DNA of 64,000 nt from Tenacibaculum piscium (GCF_021390715.1 NZ_JAJGWT010000006.1:102061-166060); one strand, 5' to 3'. Shown: positions 34,828 to 44,313, counted from the first letter of the stretch. Program-made: numbers and translations. Notes: generated by a model from the sequence alone, not told the origin.

Positions 34828-35499
34828 ACCTGAAATTGAAGTGATTAATAATTTAAAATACCTTAAAAATAGGCTGAAAAAAAGTATATTTTTTTATAAA
34901 AGAAGTGTAAATAGAGTTTATTTTATATTAAAATAGTATCATAAATGTTGATTTATTCTTAATTTTAAGTAAATTTTCTTTAATTTATGATTCAATAACC
35001 AATTATATACTGCTACTTATTTTTATTTTAATTCGTAATTTTTTTAATTTATTATTCTTCTAAAATATCAGTATTATGAAAGAATAATCAATGATAAAAA
35101 AAAAGTCTTTTTTATCAAATAAAACTAATATTATACTCTTAAATAATAAGATGATAATTTTTTTTAAGGATAGATCTGTAATTATATATTTTTATTTAAC
35201 TTACTATTAATTAGGTTTTTGAGTGTTTTTAAAAGAGTCCTAATAAAAGTATATATACATTTTTTATAGCCTTTTTTTCTTTGTTGATAGAAAAAAATAA
35301 GCCTTTTTTTTAAGATATTTTTAGTGTTTTATTTGTTGTTTTTTTTGAAAGAATTAACAAAATTAATGTTGTTTTATTCGCAATAAAAAGAAACTGAATT
35401 TAAAATAATTTATCTTTTTTTAAGATTATTTTATGATTAAAGTTGTTTATGACATAAAAAAATAGCAATTTTGGCATAATTAATTCAAATAATTATATA
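34828..35499. other. Long AT-rich intergenic region before the second susC-like gene
   Basis: About 670 bases, mostly A and T, without a credible ORF, tRNA or GC-rich stem. No good TAnnTTTG box is seen near the susC start. It may hold a long 5' leader or alternative-sigma promoter, but nothing in it can be named with confidence. Confidence 0.5.
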
Positions 35500-38400
35500 A
35501 TGAAAACAAAGTTTAATGGAATTTTAACGCTATTGTTAGCGTTGGTTGTGCAAATTTCCTTTGCCCAAGACAGAACAATTTCAGGTACTGTATCAGATGA
35601 GTCAGGACCATTGCCTGGAGTAACAGTATTGCGAAAAGGTACAGCGAAAGGTACGGAAACTGATTTTGATGGAAAATATACCATTGCTACTAAACAAGGT
35701 GAAGTACTTATATTCAGTTTTGTAGGAATGAAAACCGCTCAAAAAACAGTGGGAGCTTCAAATAGTATTAATCTTGTTATGCAAAATGACAATGTTTTAG
35801 ACGAAATTGTGGTTACTGCCTTAGGTATTAAAAGAAAATCTGATGAAATTACAACTGCAAATCAAGTTGTAAAAGCATCTGAAATCACTAAAGCGGAAGT
35901 ACCTACGGTTACTCAAGGTTTAGTTGGTAAAGTTTCTGGTTTACAAATTAACACGACAAGTCAAGGTGCAAAACCAACTTTTGATTTAAGATTACGTGGT
36001 AACAGATCTTTAACAGGAAACAACAGTGCTTTAATCGTAATTGATGGTGCTATTTCTTCTAGTGTTGTATTAAATGCTTTAGATCCTAAATCTATCGAAA
36101 GTGTAAACGTTATAAAAGGTGCAAATGGTGCTGCTTTATACGGTTCTGACGGAAGTAACGGGGTGTTAATCGTTACTACTAAAAAAGGAAATAATGACGG
36201 TAAATTTAGAGTAACAATTGGTACTTCAGTACAAGTTCAAGAATTAGCGTATTTACCAGAAAGACAAACTACTTACGGTCAAGGTTGGGGTACTGGAATT
36301 AACTTAGCTGAAAATGGTGGATGGGGTCCTGCTTTTGATGGTTCAATACAACCAGTTGGTGTAGCAGCTCCTGGATTTGAGCAAATGTATGCGCCATACG
36401 TTGGTGATGCTGATAATATCAAAAGTTTCTTTAAAAAAGGTTTCCAAAAGCAACATAACATCGGTCTTTCAACAGGTAGTTTAGAGCAAGGATATGTGAA
36501 CTTTTCTGCAGGTTTATTAGATGTAACTTCTATTATTCCTAATGAAAAATATAAGCGTAGTTCTTTTAATTTCAAAGCTGGTAAAAAAGTAGGAAAAGTT
36601 ACCGTAGATGGTGCTATTTCTTACATTGTTGATAGTGAAAAAGTAGCAAGTTCTGAAACTACTCGTGGAGATAACTCTGTGTATGGAGCTTTATTACAAA
36701 CACCAACAAACGTAAATCTTGATCAATTTAAAGATTTTACAGGAAACGAAAGAAATACACGTCACTGGAACTCATATTATTTAAGTCCTTACTGGGTATT
36801 AGATAATGTAAGATCTACTACTAAAAGTGATATTGTAAACACAACAATAAACTTAGGATATGAAATTAATGACAACATTAATTTTACTGTTTTAGGAAAT
36901 GCTATTTTCCGTCAAACAAATACAGAATACAAAAGAAATGCTTTTACAGAGCCAGTAGTACGAGTAGGAGATAGAACAGCTTCTTCACGTTATACAACTC
37001 GTAACAGAACGACAAGAGAAATTTATAGTAACTATAAATTTAATTTTGATTATGATTTAACAGAAGATATTACCTTTAAAGCAAACGTAGGGGGAGATAT
37101 TAGAGAATTTAACCGTAAATATTTATATTCAGGGGTAAATAATTTAGCAATTGAATCATTATCAAATATTGCTTCTGGTGCTTCTGCTCCAACAGTTACT
37201 GATGCGAAATATAAGAGAAGAGCAATTGGTCTTTTTGGAAATTTTGATTTCGGTTTTAGAGATTATTTATTCTTAAACATGACTGCTAGAAATGACTGGA
37301 CTTCTAAATTATCGAAAGATAACAATTCATTCTTTTATCCATCAGCAGGGGTATCTTTTGTACCAACAAAAGCATTTCCTAGTTTAAAAACGAATGTGTT
37401 AAATAAAATGAAATTATCATACTCTTTCGTAAAAGTTGGTAATGATGCTGCAGGGATTAACGCAATTAATGCTATTTATGAAAAGCCAGCTGCTTTTCCT
37501 TATGGAGATTTAACTTCATTTCGTCCTGATAGAACTATTACAGATCCTAACTTAACACCAGAATTTATAGCGTCTCATGAATTTGGATTAAATGTAGATT
37601 TATACAGAAGTCGTGTAACTTTAGATTTTAGTGCATTTACCTCTAAAAATACCGATCAAGTTGTGAAAGTAGCCTCTTCTAGAGCAAGTGGTGTAGAAGA
37701 AGCAGGAATCAATATTGGAGAAACATCTTCTCAAGGTTTTGAAGTAGATTTAGGATTCGTTCCTATTAAAACGGATGATTTACGTTGGGATCTTAGAGTT
37801 AGTTATGCAACAAATAAAACTGTAGTTGATAAAATTTCAGATTCTTTAGATGAGGTTGTAATTTCTAATGATACTGATGTTGATATTGTAGCTAAAAAAG
37901 GAGAAGAATTTCCTTTAATCAAAGGTATTGCGTATCAAAGAGATGATAAAGGAAGAGTTATTGTAGATGCAAGTACTGGAAACCCATTACAAACAGATGC
38001 AAAGGTAGTATTAGGAAAAGTTACTCCTGATTATGTTTTAGGATTAACGTCTGCATTAAACTACAAAGGATTTACGTTATCTACAACACTTGATTATAGA
38101 ACAGGTCATAGTATTTATAGTAGTGTAAAGAAAGAATTAGTAAGAAATGGTTTAGCTGTTGAAACAGTTCAATCAGGACGTAAAGGATTTATACTTCCTA
38201 ACTCTGTAATATCAGATGGTAAAGGAGGATATGTTCCTAATACAAACGTAATTACTGGAGGAACAACTTCAAATTCTATTACAAATTATTATACAGGAAA
38301 CTTCGGTGATAGTGCTGAAAACTTTGTTCTAGATGCAACTGCTTTAAAAGTACGTGAAATTTCATTAACGTATGATATGCCAAAAGACTTCTTAAAGAAT

Positions 38401-38616
38401 ACAGGTGTTAATAGTTTACAGATAGGATTAAGTGCTAGAAACCCTTTTGTTTTATTATCAAATGATAACAGAGGATTTACGGATCCAGAATATAATTCTG
38501 CTGGTGGTGATACTTCTAAAGCTGGTGATAGTTTTAACAATGCAGGTGGAGCTTCAAGGTATGACTTATTACCTCCAACAAGGTATTATGGTCTTAGTGT
38601 TAACTTATCATTATAA
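35500..38616 (+). CDS. SusC/RagA-type TonB-linked outer-membrane transporter (locus 2)
   Basis: A 1038-residue transporter with a signal peptide (about 1-22), carboxypeptidase-D-like domain (about 25-100; TISGTVSDESGPLPGVTV), TonB-box and plug region (DEIVVTALGIKRKSDEI; ALYGSDGSNGVLIVTTKKG) and a C-terminal barrel ending GLSVNLSL. The N-terminal domain closely resembles that of locus 1, while the barrel differs, implying a different ligand. A SusD-like gene follows 9 bases later, then two more lipoprotein genes. Confidence 0.94.
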   Translation: MKTKFNGILTLLLALVVQISFAQDRTISGTVSDESGPLPGVTVLRKGTAKGTETDFDGKYTIATKQGEVLIFSFVGMKTAQKTVGASNSINLVMQNDNVLDEIVVTALGIKRKSDEITTANQVVKASEITKAEVPTVTQGLVGKVSGLQINTTSQGAKPTFDLRLRGNRSLTGNNSALIVIDGAISSSVVLNALDPKSIESVNVIKGANGAALYGSDGSNGVLIVTTKKGNNDGKFRVTIGTSVQVQELAYLPERQTTYGQGWGTGINLAENGGWGPAFDGSIQPVGVAAPGFEQMYAPYVGDADNIKSFFKKGFQKQHNIGLSTGSLEQGYVNFSAGLLDVTSIIPNEKYKRSSFNFKAGKKVGKVTVDGAISYIVDSEKVASSETTRGDNSVYGALLQTPTNVNLDQFKDFTGNERNTRHWNSYYLSPYWVLDNVRSTTKSDIVNTTINLGYEINDNINFTVLGNAIFRQTNTEYKRNAFTEPVVRVGDRTASSRYTTRNRTTREIYSNYKFNFDYDLTEDITFKANVGGDIREFNRKYLYSGVNNLAIESLSNIASGASAPTVTDAKYKRRAIGLFGNFDFGFRDYLFLNMTARNDWTSKLSKDNNSFFYPSAGVSFVPTKAFPSLKTNVLNKMKLSYSFVKVGNDAAGINAINAIYEKPAAFPYGDLTSFRPDRTITDPNLTPEFIASHEFGLNVDLYRSRVTLDFSAFTSKNTDQVVKVASSRASGVEEAGINIGETSSQGFEVDLGFVPIKTDDLRWDLRVSYATNKTVVDKISDSLDEVVISNDTDVDIVAKKGEEFPLIKGIAYQRDDKGRVIVDASTGNPLQTDAKVVLGKVTPDYVLGLTSALNYKGFTLSTTLDYRTGHSIYSSVKKELVRNGLAVETVQSGRKGFILPNSVISDGKGGYVPNTNVITGGTTSNSITNYYTGNFGDSAENFVLDATALKVREISLTYDMPKDFLKNTGVNSLQIGLSARNPFVLLSNDNRGFTDPEYNSAGGDTSKAGDSFNNAGGASRYDLLPPTRYYGLSVNLSL

Positions 38617-38625
38617 AATTAAATT

Positions 38626-40134
38626 ATGAAATTATTTAGAAATATATTATTAGGAACTGCCGTTGTAGCATTTGGCGCATGTTCTGATTACTTGGATGTA
38701 AATAAGGATTTAAACAATCCTACTGAAGTAACAAAAGGAATTCAATTACCTGCTGCTTTACTTGATTCTTATTCAGGAAAAGTTGTAGATGGTAACATTT
38801 ACGGAAACGTTTTAATGAATAGTTGGTCTGGAAATATTCTTAATTTTACGGGTGCTTATGACCCTTGGACTAAATTAGATATTAAAACAGAAGATGTTTC
38901 TTTTTTATGGAATCGTATGTATTTAGGGATTGCTGAATTAGATAATATTATTCAAACAAGTACGCCTGGTACTGATGATTATTATAAGGCGATTGCGTTG
39001 ATTAATAAATCTTTTTACATGCAAACAATTGTTGATTTATGGGGGAATGTTCCTTATTCTGAAGCTTTTAAAGGTGGTGAAAATTTAGCACCTGCTTATG
39101 ATGATCAAAAAGAGATTTATCGTGGATTAGTGGCTAACATAAACCAAGCTGTAGCATTAATTAACAATGCTGATGCTACTATGGTATCGGAAGTTAAAGC
39201 TGAAGATGTTGTTTATCAGGGAGATATGACCAAGTGGCTTAAATTAGCAAATACGGTTAAATTACGTCTTTTAGTAAGACAGTCTGATTTAACAGATGCT
39301 GAAACGAAAGCGTATATCAATAAAGAAAAGGCTTCTTTAACTCAAAATGGTGGTTTAATCAGTGTAGGTGAAACGGTAACGATAAATCCAGCATTTGATA
39401 AAACAAATGAAGATAAAAATAGTCCGTTTTTCAATCGTTTTCATGATTCTGAAGGGAAAACAAATGGTTGGTATGCACAATCTGCTGCTGCTGAACATGC
39501 TATTAAATTCTTAAAAGGAGATTTAACAGGTGTTGCCGATCCTCGATTAAAAACACTTTATAAAAGTATTGGTGATGATAAATACGAAGGTATTAAGCAA
39601 GGAGCTTTAAAAGAAGAATCTCCTAAAAAAGTATCTAGTATTGGAGAGATCCCTTTTAAAGGAGGTGCTGAAGGTGATGGTATTTTAATTAGTTCTGCAC
39701 AATCATTATTCTTACAATCAGAAGCTGTTTTAAAAGGGTTAATTCCTGGTGATGCAAAGGCATTATTTGAAAGTGGTATTAGAGAATCTTTAGCTTATCA
39801 TGGTGTTAGTGCTGAAGATGCAAATGCGTATATGACTTCATCTAGTAGTGCTAATAAAATTGGTTGGAATGGTTCTGCAAATAAAGTAGAAGCAATTATG
39901 ACTCAAAAATGGATTGCTTTAAATAGTATCAATGCTATTGAATCTTTTATTGAGTATAACCGTACAGGGTATCCTGTTACTCCGATGCCTTTAAGAGCAA
40001 CGAATAGTAAAAAACCAAATCGTTTTCCTTATCCTGATTCAGAGTATTCTGGTAACACCGCTAACGCAACTGCTCAAGGAATATCTCAAAGCAATATTTT
40101 TACTGAAACGATATTCTGGGATACTACAAAATAA
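38626..40134 (+). CDS. SusD/RagB-like nutrient-binding lipoprotein (locus 2)
   Basis: A 502-residue lipoprotein of the SusD-like_2 group, with the lipidation site at Cys 19 (VAFGAC) followed by SDYLDVNKDLNNPT, the helix YMQTIVDLWGNVPYSEAF near residue 130 and a C-terminal TETIFWDTTK. It pairs with the upstream SusC-like protein. Close spacing to flanking genes indicates a four-gene operon. Confidence 0.92.
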   Translation: MKLFRNILLGTAVVAFGACSDYLDVNKDLNNPTEVTKGIQLPAALLDSYSGKVVDGNIYGNVLMNSWSGNILNFTGAYDPWTKLDIKTEDVSFLWNRMYLGIAELDNIIQTSTPGTDDYYKAIALINKSFYMQTIVDLWGNVPYSEAFKGGENLAPAYDDQKEIYRGLVANINQAVALINNADATMVSEVKAEDVVYQGDMTKWLKLANTVKLRLLVRQSDLTDAETKAYINKEKASLTQNGGLISVGETVTINPAFDKTNEDKNSPFFNRFHDSEGKTNGWYAQSAAAEHAIKFLKGDLTGVADPRLKTLYKSIGDDKYEGIKQGALKEESPKKVSSIGEIPFKGGAEGDGILISSAQSLFLQSEAVLKGLIPGDAKALFESGIRESLAYHGVSAEDANAYMTSSSSANKIGWNGSANKVEAIMTQKWIALNSINAIESFIEYNRTGYPVTPMPLRATNSKKPNRFPYPDSEYSGNTANATAQGISQSNIFTETIFWDTTK

Positions 40135-40153
40135 TTTAAAAAATTAGAAAAAA

Positions 40154-41020
40154 ATGAAAACATTTAAAATAACAATATTTTTTATAGTAGCGATACTTGC
40201 TTTTTCTGCATGTCAAGAAGATCAAGATTTTACTACTGTAGATAAAAATGGACCATCTATTGTTGGATTTCAAGAATCAAGCAAAACGATTTCTCATTTT
40301 GAAGATAAAGGGGCTGTTGTATCAAAAATTCCTGTGGCTTATTTAGGCGGAGGAGATGGTCAATTCTTAAAGAAAGATGTAGATTTAACAATTGCTGTTA
40401 TTGCTGATAAATCATCAGCAAAAGAGGGAACAGAATTCTCTTTAGCAACAAAAAAAGTAACGCTTAAAGCAGGTGCTGAATTTGTTGAATTACCTTTAAC
40501 AGTAAATACAGGTTCTTTAGATTTATCGAAACCTTCAAACGTTGTATTACAAATTAGCTCTAGCGACCCTCAAACAGTGGTAGCTGCTAAAAATGGACAA
40601 GTTTCAATAACTTTCGTTGGATGTAAAGCAAATGTTGAAGATTTTACTTATGATAATAAAATGGTAGGTGCTGAATATGACGGAACTCCAACATTGAGAG
40701 ATTACCCAGCTGAACCGATTATTTTACATGATGGAACTCCTAACTTATACAGAACAGCGACAACTTTTAGATGGGGTGTCGGTAGTTTAACTCCTACTGC
40801 AAAGTATGATGGTTTTGTATTTGAAGTTATCTGTGGAGATGTATTTATCAAAAAACAAAGTTTGGGAGCTGTTTATTCTAACCAAGTAGAGTCTTTAGAT
40901 GGTGATGAATCAACACCAGCAGGTAAAGTTGATGCGGATGGAAATATTACTATCGAATACAGAGTTATTGTTTCTGATGGAAAATTCCGTAAGGTAAAAA
41001 GTACATATACTAAAAACTAA
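40154..41020 (+). CDS. Surface lipoprotein of SusC/SusD locus 2, function unknown (first)
   Basis: A 288-residue predicted lipoprotein (ILAFSACQED, Cys 20). An N-terminal beta-rich region (about 30-165; VDLTIAVIADKSSAKEGTEFSLATKKVTL, then a FVELPLTVNTGS strand) resembles the DUF4843/DUF1735 or Calx-beta-like modules of SusE/F-like accessory proteins. The C-terminal half is unassigned. It lies 19 bases after the susD-like gene and probably helps hold substrate at the cell surface. Confidence 0.7.
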   Translation: MKTFKITIFFIVAILAFSACQEDQDFTTVDKNGPSIVGFQESSKTISHFEDKGAVVSKIPVAYLGGGDGQFLKKDVDLTIAVIADKSSAKEGTEFSLATKKVTLKAGAEFVELPLTVNTGSLDLSKPSNVVLQISSSDPQTVVAAKNGQVSITFVGCKANVEDFTYDNKMVGAEYDGTPTLRDYPAEPIILHDGTPNLYRTATTFRWGVGSLTPTAKYDGFVFEVICGDVFIKKQSLGAVYSNQVESLDGDESTPAGKVDADGNITIEYRVIVSDGKFRKVKSTYTKN

Positions 41021-41029
41021 ATTAAAATA

Positions 41030-41989
41030 ATGATGAAACATATTTTATATAAAACAGCTTCGCTTGTATTTCTTGGGTTAGCGATGGCATCATGTGAACC
41101 AGAATTCACAGAAACAGGAATGTTAACTACCGAGGATAAAAGACCTGTTGCTACTGCTTCTGTTTCTTCTTTACAGATAAAAGAAGGGAAATCAGGTAGT
41201 GTTAAATTTACACTTGATAAAGCAATTGGTGAACCTTCAATATTATTAGTTTCTGTTGTAGGCGCTGAAAATGATGAAGAAAACAATCAAGTTTTAAACG
41301 GTTTTACGTTTAACAGTATTGATAGCGAAGGAGAATCAACCGCTCTTGAAGCATCAAGTTCACTTGAGTTTGGTAGAGGTTTTGAATTAAAGATTCCTGC
41401 TTATACAACACAAGTAGAGCTTAGTATTGAAACATCAGTAGAAACAAATACAACAACGGATCAAAAGTTTGTTGTGCGTATTGAAGATCATACTTACAAT
41501 TATGTAAAAACGAATAAAAATGGAAATCCTATTTTTATTCCGGTTATTATTAAAGATACTCCTTCTTTAGATTTAACTTTAGATTTCAATACTTCAGGAC
41601 CTAATGGAACTGATTTATGTGAAGCAGGCGTTAAATTTGAGTTCTATTTAGTAGATGCTCAAGGTAACTATACTGATCCTGTAAAAGGAGACTGTACAAG
41701 TGAGATGAAGCTTAATATCAACACGATTAAAAGTGGTACGTATACAATTGAAGGTTATTTAAGTGATTATGGAGATTTCCCTAAAGCAGATACTGACCCT
41801 GTTGTTGATTTAACAATTCCATTTCATATTGCTACAGCAAATAAATCTAAATCAATAGATTTAACATTCAATACAGCAAATAATGCTTGGGATCAAATTA
41901 TACTTCCTGGAATTGTAACTGTAAATAATGATGCTACCTTTACAATAAAAGATACTGATGGTAAGGTTTTATTTAGTAGTGCTAAATAA
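41030..41989 (+). CDS. Surface lipoprotein of SusC/SusD locus 2, function unknown (second)
   Basis: A 319-residue predicted lipoprotein (LGLAMASCEPE). A Calx-beta-like N-terminal domain (about 35-180) is suggested by the patterns SSLQIKEGKSGSVKFTLDKA and VELSIETSVETNTTTDQKFVV; a second beta-rich domain follows. Either of two consecutive ATGs (41030, 41033) may be the start. It begins 9 bases after the previous lipoprotein gene; a terminator closes the operon. Confidence 0.7.
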   Translation: MMKHILYKTASLVFLGLAMASCEPEFTETGMLTTEDKRPVATASVSSLQIKEGKSGSVKFTLDKAIGEPSILLVSVVGAENDEENNQVLNGFTFNSIDSEGESTALEASSSLEFGRGFELKIPAYTTQVELSIETSVETNTTTDQKFVVRIEDHTYNYVKTNKNGNPIFIPVIIKDTPSLDLTLDFNTSGPNGTDLCEAGVKFEFYLVDAQGNYTDPVKGDCTSEMKLNINTIKSGTYTIEGYLSDYGDFPKADTDPVVDLTIPFHIATANKSKSIDLTFNTANNAWDQIILPGIVTVNNDATFTIKDTDGKVLFSSAK

Positions 41990-42036
41990 TTATTTCAAAA
42001 GTATATTTTAAAATAAATTAAAAGTATTTTACAATT

Positions 42037-42068
42037 AAAAGGAGCTGTTTTATAACAGCTCCTTTTTT
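42037..42068 (+). terminator. Terminator of SusC/SusD locus 2
   Basis: A 13-bp perfect stem (42037-42049 with 42054-42066) with a 4-base loop and T tract, 47 bases after the last lipoprotein gene. Confidence 0.9.
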
Positions 42069-42084
42069 AGTTTAATAGAGATTT

Positions 42085-42130
42085 ATATCATAAAAAAAGC
42101 AACCTGAAAGGGTTGCTTTTTTTATGATAT
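42085..42130 (-). terminator. Terminator of lysS
   Basis: A 20-bp perfect inverted repeat (42085-42104 with 42111-42130) with A7 and T7 tracts inside the stem; it lies 11 bases beyond the lysS stop codon and is adjacent to the terminator of the convergent operon. Confidence 0.85.
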
Positions 42131-42141
42131 GTAAGAAAAAA

Positions 42142-43839
42142 TTATACTAATTCAACAAATAAACCTTCTTCAGTTTTTTCAACTTTTGCTAATTTATTTT
42201 TAGTTAATCCTTTAATTGTTTTATCCCATTTTTTGTTTGATAAAGAAGCTTGTATTTTTAAGTTATTTAATTCAATTTTTTCAGCTTTTTCGATGATTGC
42301 TAAAACAGTTTTTTCATCTTCGGTTAATTCAAGAGTAGGTGCTTTTTTCTCGGGTCTCATTTGCGGGAAAAATAACACTTCTTGAATAGATGGATTATTA
42401 GTTAAATACATAATTAACCTGTCCATCCCGATTCCTAAACCAGAAGTTGGAGGCATTCCGTATTCTAAAGCACGTAAAAAATCGTGGTCGATAAATTCAG
42501 TTGCTTCGTCATCGCCACGTTCGGCTAATTTTAACTGCGCTTCAAAACGTTCACGTTGGTCGATTGGGTCATTTAATTCAGAATATGCGTTGGCAATTTC
42601 TTTACCACAAACCATTAATTCAAAACGTTCTGTTAGTTCAGGATTATCTCTATGTTCTTTACATAAAGGCGACATTTCCTTTGGATAATCAGTAATAAAA
42701 GTAGGCTGAATGTAGTTTCCTTCACATTTTTCACCAAACATTTCATCAATTAATTTTCCTTTCCCCATGGTTGCATCTACTTCGATACCCATTTCTTTGG
42801 CAGCCTCAAAAAGTTCACTTTCTGATTTTCCATTAATATCAAAACCAGTAAAATGTTTGATAGAATCTGCCATGGTAACTCTTGCGTATGGCGCTTTAAA
42901 ATCAATTTTATGTTCTCCAAAAGTTGTTTCACTTGTTCCATTTACGGCAATGGCACAATGTTCTAATAACTTTTCGGTAAAGTCCATCATCCAGTTGTAG
43001 TCTTTGTAGGCTACATAAATTTCCATGGCTGTAAATTCAGGATTATGTGTTCTATCCATTCCTTCATTTCTGAAGTTTTTAGAGAACTCATAAACACCAT
43101 CAAAACCACCAACAATTAATCTTTTTAGATATAATTCATTGGCGATACGCATATATAAAGGTACGTCTAAAGCATTGTGATGCGTCATAAAAGGTCTTGC
43201 AGAAGCACCACCAGCAATAGGCTGTAAAATGGGTGTTTCTACTTCAAAGTAACCAGCATCATTAAAGAAGTTACGCATTGCGGTAAATAACTTTGTACGT
43301 TTTACGAATACTTCTTTTACGTGTGGATTTACTACTAAATCAGCATAACGCTGACGGTAACGCATTTCAGGATCTGTAAAACCGTCAAAAGTATTTCCTT
43401 GTGCATCGACTTTTGGCAATGGTAATGGTTTTAAGGATTTACTTAAAAGTTTAAAATCTTTTACCATTACGGTTTTTTCACCAACTTGTGTGGTAAATAA
43501 CGTTCCTTCAATACCGATAAAATCACCGATATCTAATAATTTTTTATATACTTCGTTGTATAAGGTTTTATCTTCTCCCGTACATATTTCATCACGATTA
43601 AAATAGACTTGAATACGTCCTTCGCTATCTTGTAATTCGGCAAAAGAAGCTTTTCCTTGAATACGACGACTCATTAATCGACCAGCAATTATCACCTTTT
43701 TTCCTTCTTCAAATTCTTTTTTGATAACGTTCGAATTTGAATTTAAAGGGAATAAATCAGCAGGATAAGGATTGATACCTAATTCACGTAATTTTCCTAA
43801 TTTTTCTCTACGTACAACTTCTTGTTCTGATAATTGCAT
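42142..43839 (-). CDS. lysS: Lysyl-tRNA synthetase, class II
   Basis: A 565-residue class II synthetase charging tRNA-Lys. An OB-fold anticodon-binding domain (about 55-150) precedes the catalytic core with motif 2 (FRNEGMDRTHNPEFTAMEIY near residue 260) and motif 3 (GMPPTSGLGIGMDRLIMYLT near 468). A C-terminal extension of about 65 residues beyond the normal core (LTEDEKTVLAIIEKAEKI onward) is basic and helical; I recall it as common in Bacteroidota. A good promoter lies just upstream. Confidence 0.97.
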   Translation of the reverse strand: MQLSEQEVVRREKLGKLRELGINPYPADLFPLNSNSNVIKKEFEEGKKVIIAGRLMSRRIQGKASFAELQDSEGRIQVYFNRDEICTGEDKTLYNEVYKKLLDIGDFIGIEGTLFTTQVGEKTVMVKDFKLLSKSLKPLPLPKVDAQGNTFDGFTDPEMRYRQRYADLVVNPHVKEVFVKRTKLFTAMRNFFNDAGYFEVETPILQPIAGGASARPFMTHHNALDVPLYMRIANELYLKRLIVGGFDGVYEFSKNFRNEGMDRTHNPEFTAMEIYVAYKDYNWMMDFTEKLLEHCAIAVNGTSETTFGEHKIDFKAPYARVTMADSIKHFTGFDINGKSESELFEAAKEMGIEVDATMGKGKLIDEMFGEKCEGNYIQPTFITDYPKEMSPLCKEHRDNPELTERFELMVCGKEIANAYSELNDPIDQRERFEAQLKLAERGDDEATEFIDHDFLRALEYGMPPTSGLGIGMDRLIMYLTNNPSIQEVLFFPQMRPEKKAPTLELTEDEKTVLAIIEKAEKIELNNLKIQASLSNKKWDKTIKGLTKNKLAKVEKTEEGLFVELV

Positions 43840-43868
43840 TGATTTTTATATAATTTTTAATGAAGCTA

Positions 43869-43899
43869 CAAATATACAATCAATTACAGCATTAAACAA
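43869..43899 (-). promoter_or_regulatory. Promoter of lysS (TTG / TATATTTG)
   Basis: On the minus strand TTG at 43897-43899 is followed after 20 bases by TATATTTG at 43869-43876. The predicted start site is about 20 bases before the ATG. Confidence 0.75.
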
Positions 43900-43960
43900 C
43901 GATTAACAAAATGGGCTTTTTTGTAAAATATCATAAAAAAATTATAAATTGATGATTGTT

Positions 43961-43991
43961 TTTGTGAAGCATAAAAAAAGAAGTATATTTG
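43961..43991 (+). promoter_or_regulatory. Promoter of a putative small RNA (TTTG / TATATTTG)
   Basis: TTTG at 43961-43964 and TATATTTG at 43984-43991 are exactly 19 bases apart, as good a match as the rRNA promoters in this window. No ORF of suitable size follows; a short structured segment and a terminator do. Confidence 0.7.
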
Positions 43992-43997
43992 CAGGCT

Positions 43998-44106
43998 GAT
44001 TTTTTTATAAATATCAGCGATTTAGTTGTGTTGTTAGGCACTTTAAATAGTGTCATGGTTTTGTTAACCAATGGAAAGCTTCCCTGAGATGGGTCGCTTT
44101 TTTTTT
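43998..44106 (+). ncRNA. Putative small RNA of about 110 nt
   Basis: The unit runs from the predicted start site to a T9 tract at 44098-44106. It holds three hairpins: GGCACT with AGTGTC (44037-44042, 44049-44054, one G-U pair), TGGTT with AACCA (44056-44060, 44066-44070) and a terminator stem (GC and CCC at 78-84 with GGG and GC at 91-97 of this block, one 2x2 internal loop). I could not match it to 6S, SRP, tmRNA or RNase P RNA. It might be a known Flavobacteria motif such as Flavo-1, but I cannot verify this. Confidence 0.55.
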
Positions 44107-44120
44107 GTGCTAAATTTCAA

Positions 44121-44211
44121 TTTTTGGAGCTATTTCCCGCTTTCCGCACTCGCTCTTTTTTTGAAGAAAAATCAAAAAAAGGAGCTCAAACAAATGCTTC
44201 AATCGGGGCTA
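44121..44211. repeat. Dispersed structured repeat, copy 1
   Basis: This 91-base segment is nearly identical to 62925-63013. Both have an outer pairing (AGC and CCCG near the left end with CGGG and GCT at the right end, TATTT bulged) and an inner hairpin (GCTC plus T7GA with TCA7 plus GAGC). The two copies differ by two substitutions and two single-base deletions, the latter removing both partners of one base pair. It lies directly after the putative small RNA. Confidence 0.8.
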
Positions 44212-44313
44212 GGCATTCAGTTTTTCAATTTTAATACGAATTAATTTCATATAAAATACGTTATTTAAACAGTGTAAAAAACTGATTGAAAGTAGTTTGC
44301 TATTTTTATTTTA

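Noticed and set aside
25490..41989. Polysaccharide utilisation loci
   Set aside because: The SusC/SusD pairs are present, but no glycoside hydrolase, lyase, sulfatase or HTCS/ECF regulator is in the window, so a glycan substrate cannot be claimed.
43998..44106. Identification of the small RNA as 6S, SRP, tmRNA or RNase P RNA
   Set aside because: It is too short for 6S, tmRNA and RNase P, and the SRP RNA tetraloop and conserved core are not present.
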